DNA of 64,000 nucleotides from Chrysomallon squamiferum (GCA_012295275.1 CM022668.1:62001-126000); one strand, 5' to 3'. Shown: positions 1 to 26,746, counted from the stretch's first letter. Numbers and translations are program-made. Notes: a model not told the origin generated them from the sequence alone.

Positions 1-55
1 TTCTAATCACCTTCTCAAAATGAGTTAAACAAAACCTACAACCCCCCACAAACAA

Positions 56-93
56 TTATAAGTATCTATTATTATTATTGTTATTATTATTAT

Positions 94-131
<38 letters not shown>

Positions 132-135
132 TTGC

Positions 136-198
<63 letters not shown>

Positions 199-274
199 AT
201 TCTCCAGAAAGACTCGCTGGTTTGTTTGATAGTAAACTTTGTATTTGAATTAGACAATAAATCAATGCCAGCAC
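56..274. repeat. Trinucleotide microsatellite (TTA/TAG)n
   Basis: Runs of TTA and TAG triplets fill about 66-197. Open frames across it are homopolymeric Asn/Thr or Leu/Ile translations and are not genes. Confidence 0.9.
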
Positions 275-1636
275 TAAAGAGACAATTGTTTATAATTTAT
301 CTCTTTTTATTAATCTTCTATTATATAATGTGATTCATTTCTTTTATTTTCTTCTTTTTTTATTTATATACACCTATATAGATATATATTTTTTGTTTTT
401 TCTTTCTTTTTTTATTTTCGTATTTTAAAGTGTGATTTTAAATAAATGCGTGTGCGAGCCCCGACATGAAATGTTTCTGTTTCACAAAGAAGGGCAATAG
501 GAGGACATATGCAACTAAATGTATGCCTATTAGAGTTTGTGTTTGTAAGTGTCTACAGCCTCAGCAAAGAAACAAAATAAGGTAAGCTAAACGGTGTAAT
601 TAAAATAAAAAATATAAACAAAGCAATAAAACTTACATTGAAAGTAAAGTTCTTACCGCTTAGTGAGAAAAGTTACAATAACAAATCACAATAAATGTAG
701 TGTTTTTTATGTATGTTTTCTCTTTCTTACTTTTTCTCCTTCCTGGTTTGTGCAAATACACATGTTTAAACAAACAATAAATAAATAAATAAATAAATAA
801 TTTAAAACAAATAAAAAAATGTGTTCTATACTACACGTGCGTGCCATCTGCTCTATCTGTATCTTTACTTCACTGTGGACTGCACGCATATAAAAGACGT
901 GGCGTTCAATAACTGTGTGCACTGACAGTGTTTCTGTTAAACATCCAAACGTAAATTACAATATTTATAAATACGTCATCTTAGAAAAGCCACATTCATA
1001 CAGGTAAAGAAGATTATAACTTAATAAAACTGCTGAAACGATAACACGTTATATTGTCATATAAAATTAATTTAAATGGTGTATGTGTGTTGTTTAGGGA
1101 GTGTATGGTGCGTGTGGTGTTTGTCATGTCTGTGTGTGTGGTGCGTGTTTTAGTGTGTAGAGTATATTGTGCGTGTGGTGCGTGTGGAGTGTGTGGTGTG
1201 TGCGGTCTTTGTGGTGCGTGTATGAATTATCTATGAATTAATGGTATACTGATCATATTATAAGGCAGGTTATTAATCAAAATTATTTATACCTGAAAGT
1301 ATTTGTGTAAATTTGTAGAAATATAAATTGTTTGACAAGATAAATACATGTCATTATTTACAATCATATTACAAAATTAATCATTAGAATCTGTAATAAT
1401 GTTTGCAGTAGGCACTGGATTGGAAAATGGATGACAAATAAAAAATAAATTAATAAAATAAATACATAGCTTAATTTGTGTGTATGTGTGTGCGTGTGTC
1501 TGTGTATTTGTGATTGTGTATGTACATGTGTCCACCAATGCACAACCACTGTAAACACAAAACATAGGGATTCATATATATTTTATTTATACTCATCAAT
1601 ATTCAGTCCATTTCAGAAGCTTACCTCTATCACACA

Positions 1637-1667
<31 letters not shown>

Positions 1668-1860
1668 TGCCTGTGTGTTATGTGTATACAGACAGACAGA
1701 TCGATAGATCTGACAGATCCTGAAATCACTATAAATAGTTGCAATATATGATCACTAGATAAGTTTCTATATTTTCAGTCAGTAAACAAAAACAATATAA
1801 CTTTTTTTAATATTTAATTACCAGTTTAATCTTAAAACCTCATAGTTCTTATACAAATTG
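275..1860. other. AT-rich intergenic DNA, no gene seen
   Basis: Only A/T-rich sequence with short TG-rich stretches (about 1080-1210, 1476-1530 and 1636-1680, the last with GTGC repeats). I see no splice-bounded coding exon, RNA gene or transposon end. Confidence 0.6.
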
Positions 1861-1861
1861 C

Positions 1862-2235
1862 AGCATGCGTTTGTTTTTAGACAGCACTGTAATCAGTAGC
1901 TCGGCCCTCATGCCAGGCGGACAGCCCGTGGTTAGGGTCCGGGCAGGGAGGGTGAGTAGAGCTCACCCGTTTTTATCCTGTCTGCCCCTCTGCCCTAGTC
2001 TGCCCCGCCCTAAGACAGCTTGTGAAGGTACCAGAACCAAGTTGAAACTTTAGTTTCTTGGCAGCATGTTCATATATGTGACATCGTGGGATCGAATCTT
2101 GGCGTACGGCGTTTTCGGAGGTTCTGTTTATCCCGTACGGATAACGTAAGCTTTGGGAGTACATCTCACATAAAGGACATAAGTCTAATCAATGTTTGTG
2201 AACACATATCACTAAAGGGAGATAACTTTAATCGA
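1862..2235. repeat. GC-richer island, possible tRNA-derived SINE
   Basis: The block is clearly richer in G+C than its surroundings. It contains GGGATCGAATCTT near 2088-2101, which resembles a Pol III B box. It ends in AAAGGGAGATAACTTTA (about 2214-2230), a motif I recall as widespread in mollusc genomes. No A box was recognised with confidence and no second full copy lies in the window, so SINE identity is tentative. Confidence 0.35.
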
Positions 2236-2789
2236 TATAATTTTTACTTCGCGGTGAAAATTGTATACGTTATTTATCATGATTAGAGAAAGAAAGATTT
2301 GGGTTTCACTACGACTGTAAGTTTGTATGTTTTCATAAAAATTTCATTTCACTGTAAAAATGTAGTATAAAAATTTCAAATACATGTAAATACTGTTTTT
2401 CAGCCTTTTCATACTGATATGTTATTTAAATTTCACAAATATAATGATTTCTAGAGCGTGATATGTAACATCAATTCAACTGTTTAAAAGTTTAATTAAG
2501 TTTGTGTGCATGCGCGTGTCTGTGTGTTTCATCTAACTTCAAATTATATTTTTATTATTGATATTATTGTTAATATTGTGGTTGTAGTATATAATTATAA
2601 TTATTTTTATTTTTGTTGTTATTGTTAATATTGCTGTTATAGCTATTGCTTTTGCTGTTGGTTAACTTTGCTTTAGGAAAAATGGTTAATTTTGTGTGAA
2701 GAGAAGAATGCGACTTAGAGAGAGAAAGACAGAGTGAGGGAAAGCGAGTGAGAGACAGATGAGAAAGATACAAAGACAGACAGAGAGAG

Positions 2790-2934
<145 letters not shown>

Positions 2935-2939
2935 CGAAT

Positions 2940-4670
2940 CGCTATGGGACCAAGTCCAGTTTTGAAGGATGGTCTGTTTACTTAGGGTGCAGTTCTGAGC
3001 TAAATTAGTAACAAACAATACAACAACAATAAAAAGAAGAAAAAAAAGCTAATCTTTGTAACAAAACAGCTGAGAATAAACATGTTTCGTTCAGTTATTT
3101 AAACATTACAGCTATTAATCCCTCGATCGGTATTTGTCAACTGCAAAGCAATGACACAGAAGCATGCGCACATACGATTAGTTCTGAGTACGCAATCGCA
3201 TTATCAGCTGACTCGGTACTGGTAATGCAGTAAGGATTCACGTAAACAGGACCCTCTGGTAAAATTTGCATTAGAGGAACACATTGGAACGGGATAATTT
3301 CATCGGCTGCTGTTTGGAGGCATTTCTGATTTGTTTGGCAAATTTCACGGAATCGTGAGAGAATTCCGGTTTATCGGGTTAAGTTTTGGGAGGTTTCACT
3401 GTACACACGTTCATACACGTTCCACGTGCACTGAAACTGATACTATAGAACATTCCATTTCTGTTGTGAATTTCCCAAAAATTAAAAAATAAATAATAAT
3501 AATAAAAATTAAAAATTAAAAAAATAAATAAATAAACAAATAAATAAATAAATAAATTCAAAAACAGAAAACAACAAAAAATAATAAAAATGTAAAAATA
3601 ATAATAATTAAAACAAAATAAAACCTAACAAAATTCAGTTAAAAAATCTTTAGTTTTCTATTCATTTACAGATAACAATAAACACTGCTGACGACTTTAT
3701 TTATTTATTTATTTATTATTATTATTATCATTTTTTTTTTAATATAAAACAGATTTTTTTTATAATGTGTTTTTAATGTTCGAAAAACCATTGTTGCATT
3801 TAATGAAATCTTTATCAGCACGTGCTGAGCGAGTAAGATACACAGGTGTGTTTCTGATTTATTCTGGTGTTTTAGATGTTTCTGGTTGGCGGTTATTTAA
3901 GTTAGAACAGGTAAGTGTATGTTTGTGTGGTGTGTGTGTTTACTTGTGCGTGTGTATGTGTGTGTACTTGTGTTTGTGTGTGTATGTGTGTCAGTGTGTT
4001 AGCAGACTGTTATTGGACTTGTAGCTTTCTGATGCAGTACACTTTGTTTTATGTATATTTTTTTATGAATCTTGCAGGTGAACGTGTTTTTCGCTATGAG
4101 CGTGAAACAGCTGACAAACGATATTTTATTATTTTTCTCTGTTAGACGTTTGTCACTGAAACTGATATTTTCTGATGTTGAAGAACACGTTTTATTTTTG
4201 TATCTGTTTTTATTTGTTATTATTAGTTATTTATTTATTATCTTGAGGTCTTATTTCTATAATATTATTACTATTATTTTAATGCGTTTATTTATTACCA
4301 TTTGCATTTTTTTGAACAAGTGAAAAATAGATACAATCGTAAGTACGCGCGTACGTACATACTTGCTTCCATGTATGGACGCATACATAGATAAATACAC
4401 AACATTATTATCAAAAATAAATAAATGGTTTATGAATGTTTTTCATTTAATTTGTTAGAATCTAGAGGAAATTAATTCAAATAAATGTATATCTATATCT
4501 AAAGCAGAAGAAGAAAACCGATGATATTATTTGCTTCTTAAATCTAATTTTATCTAACAATGCGACATTTTATATTTTCTGTAGTGAGGAGACAGTTTGT
4601 GTATTAAAATCAGATAATGTAATATACATACAGTGAAATTAATTTTATGTAACAATATCTTATAGTAACA
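2940..4670. other. Intergenic DNA, no gene seen
   Basis: A/T-rich with AAAT and TTTA tracts (3480-3560, 3697-3730) and a TG-rich patch (3915-4000). No exon with flanking splice signals or recognisable protein similarity was found. Confidence 0.5.
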
Positions 4671-4680
4671 GAAAGACACA

Positions 4681-5085
4681 GAGTGACGAAGAAAGAATGA
4701 CAGAGAGAGACAGAGATAGACGGAGAGAGAGAAAGAGAGACAGAGAGAGAAAGTGAGAGAGAGAGACAGAGAGAGAGAATGAGAGACAGAGATAGACGAA
4801 GGAGAAAGAGAAACAGAGAGACAGACAGAGATAGAAAGAGAGAGAGACAGGAAGACAGTCAGACAGAGAGAGAGACAGAGAAAGATACCGAGAAAATCAG
4901 AGAAAGAAAGAGAGAGAGGGACAGAGAGAGAGACAGAGAAAGAAAGACAGAGAGATAGAGAGAGAGAATAACAGAGAGAATAACAGAGAGGGAGAAAGAG
5001 AGACAGAGAGAAAAAGAGAGAGAGACAGAGGGAGAGAGACAGGGAGAGAGTCAGAGAGAGAACGAGAATGAGAGAAAGAGTGATC
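4681..5085. repeat. Degenerate GA-rich satellite
   Basis: About 400 bp of AGAGACAGAG-like sequence, more diverged than the perfect (GA)n tracts elsewhere and therefore probably older. Confidence 0.85.
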
Positions 5086-5339
5086 TAAACCGAGAAAATT
5101 CTACGCGCTTATTTTAATTATTATTTTCTGTATTCTTGGTGGTTTTTATTTTATTATATATTCATAATCTATTTGAACAAGTGCTAAAAAGTACAACAAT
5201 TTGAATAATTTTATCGATGAACTGAGCGATCATCTGCTAGAAACGCAGGAAAACATTTCAACATTCTTCCTGATCTGTAGCGAATAATCAAGGTGTGGTT
5301 GGAAGGTTCTTTGGTTAATTTAAAATTTTAAAGATTTTT

Positions 5340-5857
5340 TAAAAATTTCGAAGCCAAACAGGTTCTTTCAGTTGTTTGAGTACTGGCTTCAGTGTGCTGA
5401 TCAGCTTCCTCCCTCTGTTGTATTATTGGCGCCCTGCAAACCGAGCTTCATCTATTTGCAATGCTCTTCATCAGTTCTTACAATTCTCCACGATTGTTAA
5501 CGGAAACGATTTGGGTACAAATGTCACGACACATGTTGGACCAATCACATATTGATTCGTTACCTCCACCAGTCAAATCTTGCATGTTCAATAAAATAAA
5601 ATAAACGTTAATACTAAAATTTGGCACTTTTTTATTTAAATCTGTATAATGGAAAACAAAAACATTTTCGGCGCCAGTTTTGCAACGTAAAGTTGGCAGG
5701 ATTTCACCGTTTTTTTACTTCGAGCTGCCTTCATTTCTTCACCACAACGATAACCTGGTGCAGCGTTTTTTTCTTCATCATCTACAAGGCCATTTCTTCG
5801 TAAAAATTCAACTGCCTTCGTCTCGTCCCTGATCACGTCGTAAAACGCTTCAGTCAA
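5340..5857 (-). pseudogene. Merlin/ISXO2-like transposase remnant
   Basis: The minus frame from 5857 reads ETKAVEFLRRNGLVDDEE then YRCGEEMKAAR, which resembles the N-terminus of Merlin (IS1016/ISXO2-like) transposases: a helical segment and then a Cys-x2-Gly zinc-ribbon-like piece. About 300 nt further on, in another frame, IDEARFAGRQ, a stop and YNRGRK follow; this matches the IDExxFxxRKYNRGR block that carries the first catalytic Asp of the DDE domain. At least one frameshift and several stops separate the pieces. The C-terminal part of the catalytic domain and the inverted termini were not found. The copy is therefore dead and truncated. Assignment rests on remembered family motifs, not on a search. 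Confidence 0.55.
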
Positions 5858-5859
5858 AA

Positions 5860-6879
5860 TCTTAAGAGTTCTTTAGAAACATAAAAGTAAATGAATAAGT
5901 GGCCTGGAAGTGATATTCTTATAAATGTATCATAATCTTAAAAGTATTATAAACTTTACATGAAAGTTTGAATGTGGTAGAAAACTTTGATGAAAAATTC
6001 GGTAAAATCTACTGACTATTTTCAAAAAACAAACCGCTTTTAAAAAGCATTATCGGAAAGACAAATATTTTATCCTTAAGAAATAACAGAAATGAAGATT
6101 AAAGCAGCCACACATCGGCCCAATCTGAAAGTGACGTCACCAGACCATGGCCATTCTTTTTTATAAAATATCGACTGAACCTCCAACTTACTATTTATGT
6201 GATTAAATCTGGGTTGATGACATGGAAACCGGTTACGTATTCATTGCCTGATTGTGCCGCTTTGCCTAATAAAATCATCAAAGTTAATTAGGCACATAAC
6301 TTCTCGACATAATGTTAGTTACAGGCTGTATACAGGAGGCCTTCAGCACAAAATCGGGGGAGGTTTTGAGCATTTATTTTCTCACGCCCTAAACGATAAA
6401 TATCTACGGTCACGAGACTTCAATTTTCATTTTTGTTGTTGTGATCTAAAACTAGCAGTCATTTGTGATTATTTTTTTTTTGTATATACGTTTTTATTAC
6501 ATTTTTAAAAATTATTTATATTATTTTATTATATTTATTATTAATATTCTTCTTCTTCTTATTTTTTTTTTTTCAAAGAGAAATGATGAACCCCTAAAAA
6601 AATAAAATTTCCGGTTTTCTAATTTATCCCTTCTAAATGTATTTAATCATCTAGATCTAATGAATTTGTTTTATTTCGCAAACTAAGAGATACATGCATA
6701 AATACTATTTCTACAGCCGGTAGAGGGAGGCCCAATGAGGGTTATTAACCTTAAAATGGAAATATTATAATACTGTTTGCACATGAATTACAAGACTGAA
6801 ACAAGGTATAAAATATAATAAAAGATTGTTAAAAATTCAGTCATATATTTTTGTAAATATATCACTTACAGCATTGATA

Positions 6880-6937
<58 letters not shown>

Positions 6938-7328
6938 TGTATTATTATTATTTTAATTTTAATTTTAATTAAATGAATGAATGAATTAATTTATTTTATT
7001 TATTACTTGTTTTTGGCAGACGCGAATGGTAATTTTGTTAACAGTAACACAAAGAGGAAAACAGATTATAATCAGAACCGAACAGTGATTTCGGGCAGGA
7101 ACATTTATTTTTAAAATCGTCAGTTAAATAAGAAAATAGAAGGCATACGGCTTAATAAAAACATGATTCATGTATTTGTTAAAATTTACATATACATATA
7201 CACCTATATATAAACTGTTTTGTGAATCAAGTAGGCTACATACATCATTTTTTCTTTTTTATTTGTTCTTTGCATTCACGGAAACATACGATGATCTCCG
7301 ATTGTTCATTCCCAATGATCTCAATATG

Positions 7329-7400
<72 letters not shown>

Positions 7401-7890
7401 TCAAATAGGGTGATTTAACATGATGGCTGTGTGTCTGTCTGTCTGTCTGTGTGTGTGTGTCTGGTTTCAACTGGCGAGGTGTCTCATGAGACAGATTCTT
7501 GTGGAGTCTTTATTCACTGTGAGTTTTCGGACCCAGACTGGAAATAGTCATGTGAATCTTCTCATAACAGTAGACTCTCCTGATTTATACTTTATTTTAT
7601 GAAATGTTTTATCCTGTCTGTGGAATGGTGCAAATCAAATATCCCTTGTTGCTAAATGGAAAGACTAATTCATGTAATAGCCGCAGCGGGTTTGCTTTCT
7701 CAGTAACTTAGTTAATAATATATCTGACGCAATGTACCTGTAAATAAAATGTGTGTTTCGTTGTAACCTACCTTTTTTCTTCCTTCATTTGTTTATCACA
7801 ATTTAATTTTGTAATCCTTGTAAAATATATTTATATTTTAGTATCGTTGCTTACTATGCATTAATAAAGCGACATTGTTACATATGGAAA
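5860..7890. other. Intergenic DNA with (ATT)n and (TC)n tracts
   Basis: Holds an (ATT)n run at about 6878-6937, ATTTTA-rich sequence and a (TC)n run at 7332-7391. No coding exon was recognised. Confidence 0.55.
7332..7391. repeat. (TC)n microsatellite
   Basis: Perfect TC dinucleotide run of about 60 bp followed by a T run. Confidence 0.95.
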
Positions 7891-7892
7891 TA

Positions 7893-8621
7893 CAGGGGTA
7901 CCTTGACTCATGAGTTTAATTCGTTCCGTGACCGAACTCGTAACTCAATTTGCTCGTATATCAAATCAATTTTCCCAACTGAAGTCATTAATCCGTTCCA
8001 GGCCCCCAAAACCACCCCATTTTTTTGTAACGTGTTTTTAAAGAAGAAAAATGTATTTATAAATGACAAATATTGTATGAAAATAAAATAAAAGAGAGTG
8101 TAAAGAAATAATTTGGTTTTGTAAAATGTATTTATCTTGGGGATCAGACAAATTATTTTAATGCCTTTGGCTGGAGCGTTTATCGACTCCTTTAGCTTCA
8201 GTATGGTACGTATCGTAGAAGTACAAGCTCGTACTGCTTATCCAAGTCGACTACATACACACCTCACTCATGTTTTTCTGTTAATTCAAGCTTTGATTCA
8301 ATGGACATCATCTGCTTCTTCTCAGCACTGTCCTTTGCACTCACCTTCTTTCGATCCATGTTCACAAAAAGGAAATTTGGAAAAATACTGCACAAAACGA
8401 GAACATAACACAACAGAGATACTTCCGCAGCGAGGAATCAATATAAAGTAAATGAGTGAGACGCGGGATTCTGGCCGGATGTTGGGTTGTTCATTGCACC
8501 AACTAGCGGAGGCGTATCTGAAGCTCGCTCGTAACTCGGATTTTAGCTCGCAACTCAAAGCAATAATTAGCTAATTCGGAAAATTCGTAAGTTGGGGCGC
8601 TCGTAAGTCAAAGAACCACTG
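7893..8621 (-). mobile_element. Tigger/pogo-like DNA transposon, copy 1
   Basis: The element starts CAGGGGTACCTTGACTCATG and ends in the inverted equivalent (GTAAGTCAAAGAACCACTG). TA lies on both sides (7891-7892 and 8622-8623), as expected for Tc1/mariner-pogo insertion. On the minus strand near 8365 a decayed frame reads MDRKKVSAKDSAEKKQMMSI, matching the better-preserved frame of copy 2 at 27.6-28.1 kb. Stops interrupt it soon after and no catalytic domain remains, so the copy is non-autonomous. Confidence 0.75.
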
Positions 8622-8623
8622 TA

Positions 8624-10260
8624 TATTCATTCATTATTTTAATTGTATTATTTAGGATATAGAGTCGATACACATTTGAAGAAGAAGATAGTTTAATTCA
8701 AATTAAAGTTTGCTATTAATGTGTAATATCTCCCTAAATTAAAGTTTGTAAACTACGTAATGGTTCTAGAGAAAACAGAATACATTTCAAAAATTATTTT
8801 TGAAAACTGTAGTCTGATTCAAGTAAAATTTAGACGTGATTAGAAAGCAAACATTGTATATTCTGTTAAATAAATACTATTTAAAATCTCGCCCTATACA
8901 CGTGCATATATTGTTTAAAAAAAAAAAAAAAAAATCCCATTAATTATTTTGTTAATCAAACAGCCAATAAATTTCTGTCCATTAATGTAATAAGATCATG
9001 AAAAAATATAGCTCTCTAATTAAATACTAAAAACACAATTTGTTGAATATTTAACTTATAAGTGTATTTATATGAAATTTTTTGTTTCTTATTGTCAACA
9101 AAAAGTCAATGGTTGTATTCTTGAATTATATAAAATTTTGTATCTTTTAACTCAGATTTAAGTAATACGATAAAATAATTCAAAACTGTTTTGAAATATT
9201 TTTAAATTGGTTTGAAATAAAATAACGTAATCTTGATGTTGTTGTTGTTGTTGTTGTTGTTGTTTGTCTCTTTATGAAATTTTGCTTTTGTTGTTATTTA
9301 TTTATTTATTTATTATTGTTGTTGTTGTTGTTTTAAATTAGAGGTTGGGAATCCTTTATACGAAATGCTTTGGGCTCGAAGTGTTTCGATTTTAGAATAT
9401 AAGGAGATATACCAGCATAGCATCTAAATGCATACATAATTCTTATACTGCTTATACAAATAGTCTGCAATATTTTTTATATAATATTTTTAATTATTTT
9501 GTGCATAAAATAAATCTGTAAAATATTATTATTTCTGCTGCACCGAACAAATTTAGGATTTCATAATTTCGAATTCTCAGCCTGTGTTATGTTATTATTT
9601 TCTCAAAATACTGACGGACGTATTTCGCAACGTTTGTGACTGTCCGAAGTGCGCTTTTCCGGTGTTTGTTAAACAGTGGAAGTTCACACACACACACACA
9701 CACACACACACTTTGGAAACAAAATATAATACAGTTTTTAAACAAGAAAAATAGAAAAAAGAAATAAAAAACGAAAGAAAGAAAGAAAACAAATGTTATT
9801 AATACACCAGATTTCCATCCCAACATTATACAAATCGTACTTTATCTTGATAAAATTTAATTTGCTCCGCGTAATCAGATGACCATCTATAGTTCACGGC
9901 AGAACATTGTATGTCATCTGTATTTAATTGTTTTGAAAATCAGCTGGCAATCTTCAGTTTCTATGAATAAGCAGATGACAAGTCGTAGAAGGATACAACT
10001 GCATCACAGATATATTGTTGGTAGGAGTAGTTGGAGAATAGCAGCAGCAGCAGCAGCAAGAGTAGTAGAAGTAGTAGTAGAAGTAATAGTAGTAGTAGTG
10101 GTAGTAGTGATAGTAGTTAAACGAGAATGGTGCATTCTGTTTCACTGTTGTTGTTTTTTGATGATTGTATCTGTCAAATCCAATTAACATTTGTCCCTGC
10201 TGCAAGGTCATATGTCAGGCTATATATTTATTATAACAGCTGTCAGGTGCACCCCACTGC
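8624..10260. other. AT-rich intergenic DNA
   Basis: Contains poly-A (8919-8934), GTT repeats (about 9237-9262 and 9317-9331), (CA)n (9687-9711), AGT/AGC triplets (10035-10115) and, at about 9860-9990, an inverted copy of the roughly 70-bp repeat family seen at 13.0 and 14.1-14.4 kb. No gene found. Confidence 0.5.
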
Positions 10261-10275
10261 TTACCTGTGAATCTA

Positions 10276-10310
10276 ATATAAAGTGTACCAATGTACACGT
10301 TGTCACTCAC
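10276..10310 (+). promoter_or_regulatory. Candidate TATA box and initiator of the small secreted gene
   Basis: ATATAAAG at about 10277-10284 lies about 90 bp upstream of the ATG at 10373. An initiator-like TCACTCAC sits about 25-30 bp downstream of it. The spacing fits a core promoter; transcription was not shown. Confidence 0.35.
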
Positions 10311-10372
10311 ACGAACATTTATAACAGGTAAACTCATCCGTCGTTTGACTACGTTTTGTCTGCAAGAAGAAA

Positions 10373-11940
<1,568 letters not shown>

Positions 11941-12364
11941 AACATATAAAATATTTTCACTTTTGACTTTATGTTATAGTCATATACCCGGTCTGATCTA
12001 ATCTTTGTCTTTTATTAGCATTTAGAAAGAGTTCACTGTACACTGTTGAGTTAGTGTAGTTGTAGGAGTATTAAATCTAAATTCTGAGTGCAAATAATTG
12101 TATCAGTATTCCTAAATATAACAATACTTTCAATCTGATGTCAGAATCGAAAATTTGTCTCTTATTAGTTCAAGATGATTTTCGTTAAATATATTAATCA
12201 GTACAGTCGAAATTATTTGATGATATTAGGTTTTCATTAATATGTTAGTATTATTCAGTAATATAAAATTAACGAAAGAAAAAGAAATCTAGTCAACATC
12301 ATGCGACTTTTTCTAATCAGCAGTTCTGTTCCATTCTTACATTTCATCACCAGTAATTTGTGAT

Positions 12365-12397
12365 ACTGCTACTGTTACTACTACTTACTACTTATTG

Positions 12398-12439
<42 letters not shown>

Positions 12440-12530
12440 TACTGCTACTGCTACTGCTACTGCTACTAATACTAATACTACTACTCTACTGCTACTGCTA
12501 CTACTACTACTACTACTAATAATAATAATA
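12365..12530. repeat. (TAC/GCT)n triplet repeat
   Basis: Mixed TAC, TGC and TAA triplets over about 165 bp. The Tyr and Leu runs in translations are artefacts. Confidence 0.85.
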
Positions 12531-12989
12531 CAACTACTGTTTATGCTATTGCTGCTCTGTATACTACTACTTATACTGTTACTAGCACCAGTTATTGCTA
12601 AAAAAAAAATAATACTTTTATTAGTAACAATAATATGATGCTACCACCATTTGTACTACCTTTACTACTACTGCTGCTGATGTTGCCACTGCCGTTTATA
12701 CTAATACCAGGCTATGCATTTTACGGTCGCCCGATTGTCCACGGCGAGTCAAAATGGCGAATCATTGATTTCTACTGGTTCGTACTAGTACCTGCGCAAC
12801 TAAACTCATATAGGACATAACAGTGACCACTTCCTTGTCTATCGAACAGTGTGAAAGTATATGTATTCGAAAAACCTCTACCACTTATGCTACTAATATT
12901 TATTGATGATTTTAATATTTGATGATTTTCAAAGTGATGTAAAATATATAAATAACGGAGACTATATGTGTCCTACTTTTGTTTCCTAC

Positions 12990-13095
12990 GAGCAGTAGAT
13001 TGTTGTCTCATTGCTCACAGTGAATTAAAAATGTATGGCATGCGGTGATCTCATTCTTACAAACTGTAGATGGTCAACTGATAATTCACAGAAAA
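12990..13095. repeat. Decayed repeat family, about 70-bp unit (part 1)
   Basis: Units resembling ACTGTAGATGGTCATCTGAT followed by TTCACAGCAAATTAAATAAAC occur about twice here. They recur at 14.1-14.4 kb and, inverted, at 9.86-9.99 kb. Confidence 0.45.
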
Positions 13096-13823
13096 TTAAA
13101 TAAACGCCAGATTCAGGTGTGTGCAGGTGTGCGTCAAATTACTGAGACGCAGGGGGGTTCACTTCAAATACAGACAGGTTCCTTAAAGCAAATCAAATAA
13201 ACAAGAGATGCGCGTGTCTGCCATCAACTATGGACTGAAGATGCAGCATTCTCTCTTGAACTTTATATGCTCGTTGGGTAACATAAAGCAAATTAAATAT
13301 GCTCTGTATGCAGAGCTTAAGTACCAGTGTGCTCGAGTTAACAGTGAAATTTGTAAATAAAAATAATCTGTCTTAATGTCAGTATTCTTTACAAAAATGT
13401 CATATATTTGTTTGATCTTTCAAACTGCATATAAGAATCCTTGATTACTATCTAAAAAATAACTGCTTTATTTAAATTCAGTAAACAGATTATCCTAAAT
13501 TGGGGTATGAAGGCCACCGAAATATTAGATATTTTCTTCAACTGAAGTCGAAGAAAAAACAAAGCCAATGCAAAATACAGAGTCCAAACAAAAATATCAT
13601 TAGCATTTAGAACTAATGAAGAAAAACACCTCTCGAAAGAAAGAAAAAAGTTAGTTTTCTTACAAATCGCCCAATCTCATTCTTACAAACTTAATTTAAA
13701 AATATATTTAAAAATCAACAGGTTTTATGAGATTCACTAATAATTTGTCGAAGATGCAGAAACGCTAAATGTTTTCAGTTGCCACGCATTTTCTGTAATT
13801 CAGACATATTAACATACACATAA

Positions 13824-13828
<5 letters not shown>

Positions 13829-13919
<91 letters not shown>
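13829..13919. repeat. (TC)n microsatellite
   Basis: Perfect TC dinucleotide run of about 91 bp. Confidence 0.95.
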
Positions 13920-13922
<3 letters not shown>

Positions 13923-14144
13923 CCTCTTTTTCCTTCCCTTTTTTTCTCCCTGTTCCAATGCATCTACCTTTATCTCTATCATCTCCTATCTATTTATCTC
14001 TTATTTCTTAGTATCAGATAACTAACTAAATAAATAAATACAAAAATTGCTATAATTATATGATCTTTCCGTTACCTGGATTTGATCATAAAATATATAA
14101 TTTACAAAATATTAATTCAATATAAGCAATGGTTTCGGCTTACT

Positions 14145-14435
14145 CTTTGCAGGAAATTAAATATGCTCCATATGCAGTAGTCTCCCTTAAGTTATAGGTG
14201 ACTGTCTGATTATTTTCAGCAATTTAATGAATTCTAAAATCCATGGTTCTTACATCAACTGTAGATGCCTATTTCATTACTGACATAAACTCAAAATTAA
14301 TTGTACACACGATGCTGCGATCTCTAATGAATTATAGATCGTCATCTTAATATTTACAGCAAACCTATATTAATTATAACTCCCGTGAACTGCAGATAGC
14401 CATCTGATTGTGTACAACAAATTAAATAAACATGA
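14145..14435. repeat. Decayed tandem repeat, about 70-bp unit (part 2)
   Basis: Four diverged units in direct orientation, each with a TAGATNGTCATCTGAT-like core followed by a CAGCAAATTAAT-like block. It is the same family as at 13.0 kb. Confidence 0.45.
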
Positions 14436-14883
14436 ACTATTGGTTTGCCGTGAAGTGCTTATTTACATTTTCAAATGTTTGTTGATTTATACTATTCTTG
14501 GAATAATATGTATGAACACAGATGAAATAAAATAAGGGAGATAACTGTGGCTAAAACATGTATAAGTGATATGTATATTTATATATCTGTATGTATGTAT
14601 GTATGTATTTATAGTTATTAATGTATGTATGTATGTGTGTATGTATGTATGTATGTGTGTATGTTAGTTGTATGTATATGTATGTAGGTGTGTGTAGAGA
14701 CAGTTTAGCGAAGCGCACTTTGTAATACTGACTAGAAAACTAATGTTAATAAAAGTGTTGTCTCTTTAAACCATACGTTCTGTTATGTTTCTCTTTAGTA
14801 CAGGTTTGAAAGGTGATGGTCAAATAAAAAAAAACATAGCTGCTTTACTTACATATGTATGGCAATTTATTCAATACAAATTA

Positions 14884-14944
<61 letters not shown>

Positions 14945-15004
14945 ACTTCGTTATTTCAAAATAACTGAAAACATTTTACAAATCAAACAGTAGATTGATG
15001 CCAA

Positions 15005-15035
15005 TCTGATTAATGACGTCGATAGTGACGCAATA
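15005..15035 (+). promoter_or_regulatory. CRE-like site upstream of gene A
   Basis: TGACGTCG, one mismatch from the CRE palindrome, followed by TGACGCAATA, lies about 50 bp before the gene A start codon. This is a motif match only; the transcription start is not known. Confidence 0.25.
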
Positions 15036-15069
15036 AAGTGCACAGCGATGAATGATAACGATTGTTGTC

Positions 15070-26434
<11,365 letters not shown>

Positions 26435-26641
26435 TTTATTTAAAACAAAAACATTTTCTTTCTACACTTTTCTCTATCCTGCATTATGTTTTATAGAAGA
26501 TACTCTGAGTACCAGAAACTAGATCAGTAAAACACACTTTGAAATTAAAAATATATGTTAATGAAATTTATTTTATTTTCAATACAATTTAATTTTATTT
26601 TTAATAATTATTATTTTTTATTTTATTTTTATTATTATTAT

Positions 26642-26690
<49 letters not shown>

Positions 26691-26746
26691 GATACATTAA
26701 TTTTTTATGTGAATTATTGTATTCAAGGAACAGAAATATATATATA

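Larger units (their letters stand above)
11960..15060. other. Intergenic DNA between the small secreted gene and gene A
   Basis: Holds TAC/GCT triplets (12365-12530), (TC)n (13829-13919), ATGT repeats (14590-14660), (ATT)n (14886-14941), an AAGGGAGATAACT motif (14534-14546) and the decayed roughly 70-bp repeat family described separately. No coding exon recognised. Confidence 0.5.
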
